Assembly (NCBI GenBank): GCA_019310485.1
Contig: JAFDEF010000005.1
Coordinates: 38,583-102,582 of the forward strand
Length of the DNA: 64,000 nucleotides
Direction: 5' to 3'
Source: Deltaproteobacteria bacterium
GTDB lineage: Bacteria > Desulfobacterota > DSM-4660 > Desulfatiglandales > HGW-15
Below the pieces are notes generated by a model. That model ran no database searches and was not told the DNA's origin. It was given only the letters and a program-made list of their open reading frames with translations. Below are positions 23,810 through 33,762 of the stretch, piece by piece (positions within the stretch are counted from its first letter, which is position 1; every line of letters begins with the position of its first letter). The position numbers and the translations under genes are program-made.

Positions 23810-25117
23810 TCAGAGTAAGAGGTTTTCGATTCTCTTAAGGTCATTAATGACCTCCTTTTGCCCTTTTTTCCTAAGGGTCTCAATTTTTTTCAATGCGTAG
23901 TGCGCTGTAGAGTGATCCTTATAGCCAAAAGCCCTCCCGATTTGCTTTAGGGACAAAGAGGTATACTTCCTGCTTATGTATATGCCGATCTGCCTTGGAT
24001 AGGTATACACTCGCTTTCTATTAGTTGAAGTAAGATTTCTTATGGGGACATCAAAATAGGTAGCAATAACTCCCTTAATATCTGGTATATCTATCTCGGT
24101 TTTATACCTATCATGAACAAGTGACTTGACAACTGAAATACTAACGTTTGAATCACTTACTGAGGCATAATTGGTTATCTTAATTAAGTTTTTAACAAGG
24201 GTTTTTATATCCGAGCTGTAGTTCGCCAAAAAGAATAGGACATCATCAGCCATATTGATATGGTCTTCTTGCAGCCTTCTTTTAAGGATTTCAATTCTCA
24301 TACCTGTATCAGGGACCAGCAGCTCTGAAATAAGGCCACCGGAAACCCTTGATTTCAGTCTGCGGTCTATGTTTTTGAGATTCTGTGGAGGTTCAGTGGC
24401 GGTGATTACGATCTGTTTTTGATTCTTATGTAACTTATCAAAGATGACTAGGAATTCTTCTTGACTCTTTTCGCGGAACTCCAAAAGATGCATGTCATCG
24501 AAGAGGAAAAGGTCAAGCGTGCCATATTCCGCTCTAAACTCATTGACGCTATCGCTTCTGATTGCATAGGTCAGATCCGAGGTAAAGGTGTCTGCTGAAA
24601 CGTACTTAACAAGACAGTGCGGATCCGTTGCAGCGCGATAATTTCCAATCGCATTTAGCAGATGCGTTTTACCCAATCCCGGAGAGCTGTAAATATAGAA
24701 AGGATTATAGGGATTTAGCCTATCTTTTGCAATACTTAAAGCAGATGAATAAGCGAACTCATTGCATTTGCCTGCGACAAAGCTCTCAAAAGTTAGCGAA
24801 GGATTGAGGCGCTGAATCGGGTAATCTCCTGTAGACGTTCCTTGCGGAAACGCCACTCCTGTGCGGGAGCTTCCCTCGTAGGTAAGGTAAATACTTGGAG
24901 AATGTTTTGTTATACGCGAAAAGGCCTTTTTAATCTCGGTAAGGTACTTCTCAATGATCCAGTTTCCTACAAACTTATTTGGTGCCCGAAGGATGACTAG
25001 GTCCGGATCGAGTTTTTCGACAGCTAGTGGCCTAAACCATATTTCAAACTCTGAGCTAGGGAGCTTAGAGCGAAGATCGGCACTGATTTTATCCCATATA
25101 TCTTTTTTTTTTGACAT
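23810..25117 (-). CDS. dnaA: DnaA-family chromosomal replication initiator paralogue 2
   Basis: Walker A SSPGLGKTHLLNAIGNY, Walker B LFLFDDMHLLEFREKSQEEF, domain IV NRKRVYTYPRQIGIYISRKYTSLSLKQIGRAFGYKDHSTAHYA; adjacent to dnaN. Confidence 0.9.
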   Translation of the reverse strand: MSKKKDIWDKISADLRSKLPSSEFEIWFRPLAVEKLDPDLVILRAPNKFVGNWIIEKYLTEIKKAFSRITKHSPSIYLTYEGSSRTGVAFPQGTSTGDYPIQRLNPSLTFESFVAGKCNEFAYSSALSIAKDRLNPYNPFYIYSSPGLGKTHLLNAIGNYRAATDPHCLVKYVSADTFTSDLTYAIRSDSVNEFRAEYGTLDLFLFDDMHLLEFREKSQEEFLVIFDKLHKNQKQIVITATEPPQNLKNIDRRLKSRVSGGLISELLVPDTGMRIEILKRRLQEDHINMADDVLFFLANYSSDIKTLVKNLIKITNYASVSDSNVSISVVKSLVHDRYKTEIDIPDIKGVIATYFDVPIRNLTSTNRKRVYTYPRQIGIYISRKYTSLSLKQIGRAFGYKDHSTAHYALKKIETLRKKGQKEVINDLKRIENLLL

Positions 25118-25210
25118 ATTGATAATGAGCAACTAAAAGCTTAATTTTTATTGGATACTAGGAAAGTTTTTCATAAATGGCAAACAAAAAGTAGGGTAAA
25201 GGAGGATAGT

Positions 25211-25969
25211 GTGCCTCGTAAACCTTATTCTATTGGACTGGCTGGGAAGGGTGGTACTGGTAAAACAACAATCGCGGGATTGCTTGTTAAGTTTCTAGTG
25301 GAGAAGGGAAAGGGCCCGATTCTTGCTGTGGACGCTGACTCAAATGCGAATCTGAATGAAGTGCTGGGACTTGAAGTTGAGGAGACTCTTGGCGGCGCTC
25401 GTGAAGAAATGAAAAGAGGTGTGGCAACGGGCATGACCAAGGATGTTTTTATGGAAATGAAACTTGAGCAGGCAGTAGTTGAAGCAGACGGTTTTGACTT
25501 GATCGTAATGGGAAGGCCTGAGGGTCCGGGTTGTTATTGTGCGGCCAACTCTCTTCTCACCATATACCTAGAAAGACTCATAGGGAATTATGAATACGTG
25601 GTTATTGACAACGAGGCGGGTATGGAGCATATCAGCCGGCTTACTACGAACGATATCAATCTCTTACTCGTTGTATCCGATCCAACCAGGAGAGGAATAC
25701 AGTCGGCTGCCAGGATTTTCGAGTTGACCAAGGAGCTAGGCTTGAACATAGATCGTGAACTGCTGGTGGTCAACCAGGCCAGAGAGGGCCAATTTGATAA
25801 CCTATCCAAAACTGCTAAGGAGTTTAATCTCGACTTAACAGGTGTCATTCCAGAGGATGAGGAGATTCGAGAATTCGACTTGAACGGCAGACCCACTGTA
25901 CAACTAAGTCCCACCAGCAAAGCGCTGCAGGCAGCTTATTCAATTTTTGGAAATGTTTTAAGTCTATGA
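25211..25969 (+). CDS. cooC: CODH nickel-insertion/maturation ATPase CooC
   Basis: IGLAGKGGTGKTTIAGLLV deviant Walker A, LAVDADSNANLNEVLG, GRPEGPGCYCAAN, VIDNEAGMEHISR; RBS AAAGGAGG before GTG start. Confidence 0.93.
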   Translation: MPRKPYSIGLAGKGGTGKTTIAGLLVKFLVEKGKGPILAVDADSNANLNEVLGLEVEETLGGAREEMKRGVATGMTKDVFMEMKLEQAVVEADGFDLIVMGRPEGPGCYCAANSLLTIYLERLIGNYEYVVIDNEAGMEHISRLTTNDINLLLVVSDPTRRGIQSAARIFELTKELGLNIDRELLVVNQAREGQFDNLSKTAKEFNLDLTGVIPEDEEIREFDLNGRPTVQLSPTSKALQAAYSIFGNVLSL

Positions 25970-26121
25970 TTTTGCTGATACATCTTTGCTGTTTCCAAAT
26001 GAATCCCTGAAAGTACCTCTCCCACCTCCTCAGTCTTTTGGGCCACCTAGGATTGTACCTCATCTATTGAGCTCAGGTATAAAGAATTATTCAATCTTCC
26101 TTCCAGGGTGCCAGAAATTGC

Positions 26122-26150
26122 TTGACAAGGTGGCTTGAGTCATCTATTTT
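26122..26150 (+). promoter_or_regulatory. Candidate sigma70 promoter upstream of acsD (TTGACA, 17-nt spacer, TATTTT)
   Basis: TTGACA at 26122-26127, TATTTT at 26145-26150, in the ~410-bp cooC-acsD intergenic region. Confidence 0.45.
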
Positions 26151-26383
26151 TTAAAATCTTTTGGAAAGGATAACTCTGTATTCTCCGGGGTTGCAACAAC
26201 CTCCAGAAATAGTTTGCTTTTTTTGTTACAGCCACTGGAGACCCCACAGACCATAAAGGCGCCTGAAAGCTGCTTTTGGGTCTGAGAGGGCGAATAACGT
26301 GCAGATGGGGTGCCCTGGTATATATGCTAAATACCAGTGGCGAAGAATCGCGAATGTTTGAGATCAACAAGGAGGGATAGAAA

Positions 26384-27988
26384 TTGGCCTTTGAAATTCC
26401 AAAACAGCCTTATTCAGGAAAAATCACCACTACAACTATTGGTACAGGAGAATCGGCCATCACATTGGGGGGGACGGACTCATACCCATTTCATTTATTC
26501 GAAGGACACATGCCCAATCCCCCAAAGATTGCCATGGAAATATGGGATTATGACCCCTCTGAGGAATGGCCGGCTGCAGCGGTGGAGCCTTTTAAAGACG
26601 TTATCTCCTCCCCTGAAGCATGGGCGAAGAAATGCATCGAGGAATACGGTGCGGATATCCTCGTTGTTCAGCTAAAGAGTACTGATCCTAATGGGATGGA
26701 CAGGGGTCCGGATGAAGTTTTGCAGGTCGTGAAGAAAATCGTGGATGCTGTCTCTGTGCCCATTGTATTCTGGGGGACCGCTAATAATCAAAAAGATGAA
26801 GAAGTTTTGAAAAAGATTGCAGAAGCATTTCAGGGCAAAAACTTCGGTCTTGCGCCCGTGGAGGAAGGCAACCATAAGGGCGTGGGTGCTGCTGCACTGG
26901 GCTACGGGCACATAGTAGTTGCCTCAACTCCGATTGACGTTAATTTAGCTAAACAACTAAATATCTTACTCGGAAATCTGGGCGTCCAGACAGACAGGAT
27001 CATAATTGATCCCACCACTGGGGGCCTTGGCTATGGCCTGGAGTACTCATACTCCGTTATGGAAAGAATCCGGATGGCAGCCCTTACCCAGGAAGATGAC
27101 AAGTTGCAGGTTCCAATGATTTCAAACATTGGAAATGAGATTTGGAAGTGTAAGGAGGCAGGTGAATCCATTGAAGAGGCACCTACCATGGGGGACCCTG
27201 AAAGGCGCGCCATCTTGATGGAGACGGTAGCCGCTGTGTGCTATCTTCTTGCAGGATCCGACCTGGTGATCTTGCGGCACCCTGAAAGCGTGAGACTCGT
27301 GAGAGCGTTCATTGAACGCATTAGTGAGGGCGGTTCCATGGTGGACCTCGCGGAGATCAACAAAAGAGCGGAGCTTAAAGAGGTCGATCTTGCCGCTATT
27401 TCTCCTGAGCCTGATCTGAGTATAGCCGAAGAGGAAGCTCCTCCAAAGGAAAAAGCAGCGAAGCCTGAAGTAAAAGAGGCCAAAGCACCTCCAAAGAAAG
27501 AGGCCAAGGCCCCACCCAAAAAAGAAGTAAAGCCTGAGGAGAAAGAGGTCAAAGGGCCTCCGAAAAAGGAAGAAAAGCCTGCCGAGGCTCCAAAGGTGGA
27601 AGAGAAAAAGGTTGTAGAGCTGAAGGCCAAGGAAGAGGAGGAAGCAAGGGAGAAGGTAGAAGCTGAAGCAAGAGCCAAGGCGGAAGCAGAAGCAAAGGCC
27701 AGGGCAGAAGAGGAGAAGAAGGCGGAAGCAGAAGCAAAAGCCAGGGCAGAAGAAGAGGCAAAGGCCAAAGCAGAAGCTGAGCGCAAAGCCAAGGCAGAAG
27801 CCAAGGCCAGAGAAAGGGAAGAGCTTCTTGCGCTCAGGCAGAAAAGAGCAGAAGAGAGGGAAAGGCTGGAAGCAGCAAGGAAGGCTGCAGAAGCAGGCAA
27901 GGTGCCCAAAACACCGGCTGCTCACCAGCTGAGCCTTGTGGATCGATTGATTATGAACGTTGATCGGATACACAGGCGCCAGTCCTAG
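26384..27988 (+). CDS. acsD: Acetyl-CoA decarbonylase/synthase corrinoid Fe-S protein small (delta) subunit with a long charged C-terminal extension
   Basis: IGTGESAITLGGTDSYPFHLFEG, GYGLEYSYSVMERIR; TTG start with RBS AAGGAGGG; residues ~350-510 rich in E/A/K. Confidence 0.92.
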   Translation: MAFEIPKQPYSGKITTTTIGTGESAITLGGTDSYPFHLFEGHMPNPPKIAMEIWDYDPSEEWPAAAVEPFKDVISSPEAWAKKCIEEYGADILVVQLKSTDPNGMDRGPDEVLQVVKKIVDAVSVPIVFWGTANNQKDEEVLKKIAEAFQGKNFGLAPVEEGNHKGVGAAALGYGHIVVASTPIDVNLAKQLNILLGNLGVQTDRIIIDPTTGGLGYGLEYSYSVMERIRMAALTQEDDKLQVPMISNIGNEIWKCKEAGESIEEAPTMGDPERRAILMETVAAVCYLLAGSDLVILRHPESVRLVRAFIERISEGGSMVDLAEINKRAELKEVDLAAISPEPDLSIAEEEAPPKEKAAKPEVKEAKAPPKKEAKAPPKKEVKPEEKEVKGPPKKEEKPAEAPKVEEKKVVELKAKEEEEAREKVEAEARAKAEAEAKARAEEEKKAEAEAKARAEEEAKAKAEAERKAKAEAKAREREELLALRQKRAEERERLEAARKAAEAGKVPKTPAAHQLSLVDRLIMNVDRIHRRQS

Positions 27989-28030
27989 AAAGCGTTGACC
28001 AATAATATAACACGAGGAGGAACCTTACCA

Positions 28031-30073
28031 ATGGCGACAGAAGGTGTCAAAGAAAAGGCAGCCGCTGCAAAGGTAAAAAAAGCGGCTAAGCCTCAAGAAC
28101 TGACTATTGACGTGGCCAGCATGGAAATGATTGAAAGGTCTCGGGAATTGGAAGTTGAGACCATTTTCGACAGGGCTGCCACAATGAAGCCGTGTAACAT
28201 AGGAGCACAGGGCACCTGCTGCAAGAATTGCGCACAGGGACCGTGCAGGCTTCCTTTACCAAAGAGCGGTATCGAAGGTGAAGATACCCGAAAAGGTTTG
28301 TGTGGTGCAACACCGCAAACAATTGCCGCTCGAAACTTCGCCCGGATGGTGGCCGGCGGGGCTGCTGCTCACTCGGATCATGGAAGAGGAGTGGCAGAGA
28401 CTTTCCTGGCCGCGGCAAGAAAAGAAACCGAAGATTACAGAATTAAGGATACCCAGAAGCTGCTGGAGATTGCACCTGATTTTGGAGTCGACATCACGGT
28501 GGAAGGAGAAAACGGAGAGGTCCTTGACAGGGATATTGATGAGATAGCCGTGGAGGTGGGCGAAAGAGCGCTGGCCCAGTGGGGACAGCAAACCGGCGAG
28601 GTTGCTACTGTCAAGAGAGCGCCGGGGCCACGATACGAGCTTTGGAAAAAGCTGGGCGTGGTTCCAAGAGGAATAGACCGTGAAATTGTTGAGATCATGC
28701 ACAGAACCCACATAGGGGTTGACCAGGACTATGAAAATATTTTGGAACAATGTACGAGGGCTGCCATCGCCGACGGGTGGGGCGGTTCGATGATTGCCAC
28801 TGATCTTCAGGATGTACTTTTTGGTTGTCCCTATCCGTTGAAGAGTTCCGCAAACCTTGGTGTTTTAAAGGAGGATCATGTGAACCTGGTGATTCACGGC
28901 CATGAACCTCTTTTAAGCGAGATGATAGTGCAGGCAGCCGAACTCCCGGAGATGCTCGAACTGGCGAAAGAAAAAGGCGCCAAAGGGATCCAGCTCAGTG
29001 GCATATGCTGCACTGCTAATGAAATTTTAATGCGCCACGGGGTGCCGCTGGCCGGAAACTTCCTCCAGCAGGAGCTGGCCATTATTACGGGAGCCGTGGA
29101 TGCGATGGTGGTTGACGTGCAGTGCATAATGGAAAATATCGCGAACGTGGCGCAATGTTTTCACACCAAGATCATTACAACAAACCCAAGAGCAAGAATA
29201 GCTTCCGGAGATACAGTTCACATTGAGTTTGACGAACACACTGCCTTTGAAGACGCAAAGAAAATAGTGAGAACCGCAATAGAGAATTTCCCAAACAGGG
29301 AAAAAGAGGTTATTATCCCTCGCCAGAGCTCCGACCTGGTGGCGGGCTTCAGCTACGAGGCGATCAACTACCACCTCGGAGGCACGTTCCGGGCATCTTA
29401 TACGCCCCTTAACGATAATATTATCAATGGCCGGATACGAGGTATCGGCGGCGTGGTTGGGTGAAACAATGCCAGAACCTCTCTGGATGAGGGGCACATC
29501 ACTGTAGTAAAAGAGTTGATCAAGCACGATGTCATTGTTCTCACCACGGGATGCAATGCAATTGCCTGCGCAAAGGCAGGGCTTTTGACGCCTGAGTCTG
29601 CAAAAGTTTACTGCGGCCCAGGCCTTGCCGAGGTTTGTGAGGCAGTGGGAATTCCACCGGTGCTGCACATGGGTTCCTGTGTGGATAACAGTAGGATTTT
29701 AATGGCGGCCACAGAAGTGGTTAAGGCAGGAGGCCTGGGTAAAGATATAAGTGAGGTTCCTGTTGCAGGTTCAGCACCTGAGTGGATGAGTGAAAAGGCC
29801 ATTAGTATTGGGCATTACTTTGTGGCATCAGGAGTTTATACCGTTTTTGGTGTGACCATGCCGGTTACCGGTGCACCGGTCTTTGAACACTACCTCTATA
29901 AGGAGCTGGAAGACATCTATGGCGGCATGTGGGATTGTGAACCTGATCCTGTTAAACACGCGCAGAAAATGATCGCCCATATCGACAAGAAACGAAAGGC
30001 CCTTGGCATTGATAAGGCCAGGGAGCGAGTGCTTTTCGATATGGCGGCGCGTCGTGAGATCGAAGCAGCTTAG
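28031..30073 (+). CDS. acsA: Anaerobic Ni-CODH catalytic subunit, candidate selenoprotein with in-frame TGA at 29462-29464 (residue 478)
   Basis: ORFs 27995-29464 and 29516-30073 are in the same frame, separated only by a TGA at the conserved Cys of GVVG[C]NN; C-cluster motifs GICCTANE, VDVQCIMEN, TTGCNAIA, GSCVDN present; RBS AGGAGG before ATG 28031. Confidence 0.88.
29470..29496 (+). promoter_or_regulatory. Candidate bacterial SECIS-like hairpin immediately downstream of the in-frame TGA
   Basis: TGCC-AGAA-CCTC-TCTGGAT-GAGG-GGCA: two 4-bp stems with 4-nt left bulge and 7-nt loop starting 18 nt after the TGA; loop lacks the usual early G, so match is partial. Confidence 0.45.
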
Positions 30074-30120
30074 TGAATTGTAAAAAATTTAATGCCTCTT
30101 AGGAAGGGAGGAAAGAACCT

Positions 30121-32340
30121 ATGTCGAAACTAGTCGCATTTGCTGCCATACAGGGAGCCTACAATATAGTTTCCAAGGCAGAAGGAAAGTACAAAAGGGC
30201 TCTGGAGACGTATGGTGGAAGTCAGAAACTGGAATTTCCGAACACAGCTTACTACTTACCTATCATTTATTCTCTGACAGGTATGAAGGTTACAGACCTT
30301 GATTCTGCAAGAAAACCGCTTGAGTTTGCGAGAAAACTTTTACCCCCGCACATAAAGAAAGACTGTTACCTGCCCTACCTGGGCCCCCTGTTGGACGCCG
30401 GTATGGCAGCGCTCTTTGCCGAGGAGATCGTGGAAGCAATTCGTTACGTGGAGGATCCCGATTTCTACCAGCCTGAAGTGGAGGAGCCTGACATAGACAA
30501 TGGGAAGATCTGGCTTGGAGCCGCAGATGATGCAATCATGAGAAAGCGAGGCGTTGAATTTGTGGATGGAACAGCGCCCGGTTTTGCTGCCATCGTCGGC
30601 GCAGCTCCGGAGCCGGAGACAGCAAAGAAGATCGCTGAAGAGTACCAGGTAAAGACGATTTACGTTTTTATGGCTGCGAACCAGAATGGGACAACTTTTG
30701 CCGAACAGCTAATCGAAGCAGGGGTGCAGATCGGGTGGAATACACGTCTTGTGCCTTTTGGACCGGACATATCTGCCGCGGTTTTTGCTCTTGGTTTTGC
30801 CAATAGGGCGGGAATGTCATTTGGCGGTATTGCTCCCGGCGATTATAAGAGGCAGCTCAGGTACCAGAAAAACAGAATTTTTGCATTCGTGAACGCCCTG
30901 GGAGATGTTAACGCCGAGTGGGCTGCAAATGCAGCAGGCGCCCTCAACTGGGGTTTCCCCACGATCGCGGATACGGACATACCTGAGGTGTTACCCACAG
31001 GAGTTTGCACTTACGAGCATGTTGTCGCAAACGCGTCACATGATGAAATTGTCGCCAAGTCAATCGAGATACGCGGACTGAAAGTCACGATCAGCAAGGT
31101 GGACATCCCGCTTGCGTATGGACCGGCTTTCGAGGGCGAACGAGTGCGCAAGGATGATCTCTACCTTGAAATGGGTGGGGGAAAGACTCAGTGCACCGAG
31201 CTTTGCAAGATGGCCGAAATGAACGAGATCGAGGACGGCGAAGTGGAAGTTATCGGCCCGGACGTGACCGATGTGAAAAAAGGCGACCGACTGCCGCTCG
31301 GCATCTATGTGCAGGTGGCTGGAAGGCAGATGCAAGTGGACTTTGAACCGATTTTGGAGAGGCAGATACACCACCTTATTAACTATGCCCAAGGCATTAT
31401 GCATATTGGGCAGCGCGACATTTCCTGGATCAGGGTAAGCAACCAGGCAATAGAGAAAGGGTTTACCCTAAAGGATATTGGCGTAATTTTGCATGCAAAG
31501 TTTCATCAGGACTTCGGCAATATCCTGGACAAGGTGAAGGTTACCCTTTATACAAAGAAGGAGGATGTGGACAAGCTCACAAAGTGGGCAAGGAAGGAGT
31601 ATAAAACAAGAGATGACCGCGTGGAGAAAATGACGGATGAAAGCATTGAGATTTTTTACTCCTGCACCTTGTGCCAGTCATTTGCACCTAACCACGTTTG
31701 CGTTGTAAGCCCTGAAAGAACAGGACTTTGTGGTGCTTACAACTGGATGGATTGCAAGGCCTCCTACGAGATTAACCCCACTGGGCCGAACCAGCCTGTT
31801 GAAAAAGGAGAGTGCCTTGATCCAAAGCTCGGGCAGTGGAAAGGGGTCAATGAATTTGTTTATAAAGCCTCAAGGCAGGCCATTGACCACTATAACTTTT
31901 ACAGCCTGGTGCACGACCCAATGACCACGTGCGGGTGCTGCGAGTGTATAGCGGCGGTTTTGCCAGCCTGTAACGGCGTCATGACCGTACACAGGGACTA
32001 CAGCGGTGAGACGCCCTGCGGCATGAAATTCTCTACCCTTGCAGGTGTAATAGGCGGGGGGCAGTCTACCCCGGGTTTTGTAGGCCATTCGAAGTACAAT
32101 ATCACGCAGCGCAAGTTTATCGTGGGTGACGGAGGACTCCTGCGAATGGTCTGGATGCCTAAATCCTTGAAAGAGGAAATAAGGGAGCGGCTGATCAAGC
32201 GAGGAGAAGAGCTGGGCATGCCTGATTTAATTGACAGGATAGCGGATGAGACTATTGGGACCACTGAGGAGGAGATTCTACCTTTTCTCCAGGAAAAGGA
32301 TCATCCTGCTTTGAAAATGGAGCCCATTGTAAGTGAATAG
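30121..32340 (+). CDS. acsB: Acetyl-CoA synthase (CODH/ACS beta subunit)
   Basis: A-cluster motifs CTLCQSFAPNHVCVVSPERTGLCGAYNWMDCKA and MTTCGCCEC; 739 aa full bacterial-type length. Confidence 0.95.
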   Translation: MSKLVAFAAIQGAYNIVSKAEGKYKRALETYGGSQKLEFPNTAYYLPIIYSLTGMKVTDLDSARKPLEFARKLLPPHIKKDCYLPYLGPLLDAGMAALFAEEIVEAIRYVEDPDFYQPEVEEPDIDNGKIWLGAADDAIMRKRGVEFVDGTAPGFAAIVGAAPEPETAKKIAEEYQVKTIYVFMAANQNGTTFAEQLIEAGVQIGWNTRLVPFGPDISAAVFALGFANRAGMSFGGIAPGDYKRQLRYQKNRIFAFVNALGDVNAEWAANAAGALNWGFPTIADTDIPEVLPTGVCTYEHVVANASHDEIVAKSIEIRGLKVTISKVDIPLAYGPAFEGERVRKDDLYLEMGGGKTQCTELCKMAEMNEIEDGEVEVIGPDVTDVKKGDRLPLGIYVQVAGRQMQVDFEPILERQIHHLINYAQGIMHIGQRDISWIRVSNQAIEKGFTLKDIGVILHAKFHQDFGNILDKVKVTLYTKKEDVDKLTKWARKEYKTRDDRVEKMTDESIEIFYSCTLCQSFAPNHVCVVSPERTGLCGAYNWMDCKASYEINPTGPNQPVEKGECLDPKLGQWKGVNEFVYKASRQAIDHYNFYSLVHDPMTTCGCCECIAAVLPACNGVMTVHRDYSGETPCGMKFSTLAGVIGGGQSTPGFVGHSKYNITQRKFIVGDGGLLRMVWMPKSLKEEIRERLIKRGEELGMPDLIDRIADETIGTTEEEILPFLQEKDHPALKMEPIVSE

Positions 32341-32376
32341 AGGATTCTTTTACTTTAGTTAGCATAGGAGTGGACT

Positions 32377-33723
32377 ATGGGATTGACTGGAATTCAAATT
32401 TTTAAGCTATTGCCCAAGACGAACTGTGGTGAATGTGGGGTTCCCACCTGCCTGGCGTTTGCCATGAACCTGGCCGCCGGCAAGGCAGAACTTGATTCAT
32501 GTCCCTATGTATCGGATGAAGCAAGGGAAAAGCTGGCCGAGGCTTCGGCTCCTCCGATTCGACAGGTTGCTGTAGGGGCAGGTGTAAGGGCCTTCAAGAT
32601 CGGCGGCGAGACAGTCATGTTCAGGCATGAGAAGACTTTTTATAATCCCACGGCTGTAGCAGGGCTCATAACCTCGGACATAGACCCCGGTGCCCTTGAA
32701 AATAAGCTGAAGACCTGGAACGCATTTCAGTTTGAAAGGGTGGGTCTTAATCTGAGGCCTCAGGCCGTGGCATTAAAGGACGTTAACGGTGACGGGGCAG
32801 CATTTGCCGCAACAGCGAAAAAGATAGCAGAAGAGAGTGAGTTCAACCTTATTTTGATGACCGATAAGCCCGAAGTGATGAAGACGGCAGTGGAGGCGTG
32901 TGGTTTCAAGAGACCCCTCCTTTATGCCGCAACACCTGAAAATGCAGAGGAAATGGGCAACCTGGCAAAAGAGAAGCAGTTGCCTCTCGCTGTCAAGGCG
33001 GAGGGCCTGGAAAACCTTATTGCGCTTAGTGACAAACTCACCGGCATGGGGCTAAAAGATCTCGTGCTCGATTCCGGCTCAAGAGAGCTTAAAGATGCTT
33101 TCCAGGACCAGGTAATAATTCGCAGGGCACCCCTTAAGGCCGGAAACCGGTCCCTGGGATTCCCGACAATTACGTTCCCTTGTGAAATGGCGAGCAATCT
33201 TGACGTGGAAACCATGATTGCTTCAATGCTGATTGCAAAATACGCAGGGATTGTTGTTTTATCCGATTTCAGAGGGGATAGCCTTTTTCCGTTGCTGGTT
33301 GAAAGGCTGAACATATTCACGGATCCTCAGAGACCAATGACGGTTACACAGGGGATTTATGAAATTGGTGTGCCTGATGAGAATTCTCCGGTGCTCGTGA
33401 CCACCAACTTTTCACTGACCTACTTTATTGTCAGTGGCGAGATTGAGGGAAGCAGGATTCCCAGCTGGCTCCTGATCATGGATACCGAAGGACTTTCCGT
33501 CATGACTGCGTGGGCTGCGGGAAAGTTTTCGGGAGATGCCGTGGGTGGCTTTGTGAAAAAGTCAGGGATTGCTGATAAAATAAGCCACCGGAAGGTTATT
33601 ATTCCGGGATACGCTGCGGCCATCAGCGGTGATATGGAAGAGGAACTGCCTGACTGGGAGGTGATCATTGGGCCAAGGGATGCCTCCCTGATACCGAAAT
33701 TTCTAAAAGATATGGTAAAGTAA
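32377..33723 (+). CDS. acsC: Corrinoid/Fe-S protein large (gamma) subunit
   Basis: N-terminal 4Fe-4S motif LPKTNCGECGVPTCLAFAMNLA...CPY; order after acsB. Confidence 0.94.
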   Translation: MGLTGIQIFKLLPKTNCGECGVPTCLAFAMNLAAGKAELDSCPYVSDEAREKLAEASAPPIRQVAVGAGVRAFKIGGETVMFRHEKTFYNPTAVAGLITSDIDPGALENKLKTWNAFQFERVGLNLRPQAVALKDVNGDGAAFAATAKKIAEESEFNLILMTDKPEVMKTAVEACGFKRPLLYAATPENAEEMGNLAKEKQLPLAVKAEGLENLIALSDKLTGMGLKDLVLDSGSRELKDAFQDQVIIRRAPLKAGNRSLGFPTITFPCEMASNLDVETMIASMLIAKYAGIVVLSDFRGDSLFPLLVERLNIFTDPQRPMTVTQGIYEIGVPDENSPVLVTTNFSLTYFIVSGEIEGSRIPSWLLIMDTEGLSVMTAWAAGKFSGDAVGGFVKKSGIADKISHRKVIIPGYAAAISGDMEEELPDWEVIIGPRDASLIPKFLKDMVK

Positions 33724-33762
33724 ACTCGGTGCGCAAAAGTGGAAGAAAACTTTATTTGCCAT

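Noticed and set aside
25970-26383. Cobalamin or other riboswitch upstream of acsD
   Set aside because: No recognisable cobalamin-riboswitch core motifs; only a candidate promoter and minor inverted repeats.
27122-27973. Cys/Phe/Leu-rich and Ser/Ala-rich minus-strand ORFs
   Set aside because: Shadow translations of the purine-rich low-complexity acsD extension.
29516-30073. Separate CDS for the C-terminal half of CODH, as in the ORF track
   Set aside because: Same frame as the upstream ORF, no good RBS or start, begins in the middle of a conserved motif, and is only separated by one TGA at a Cys codon position.
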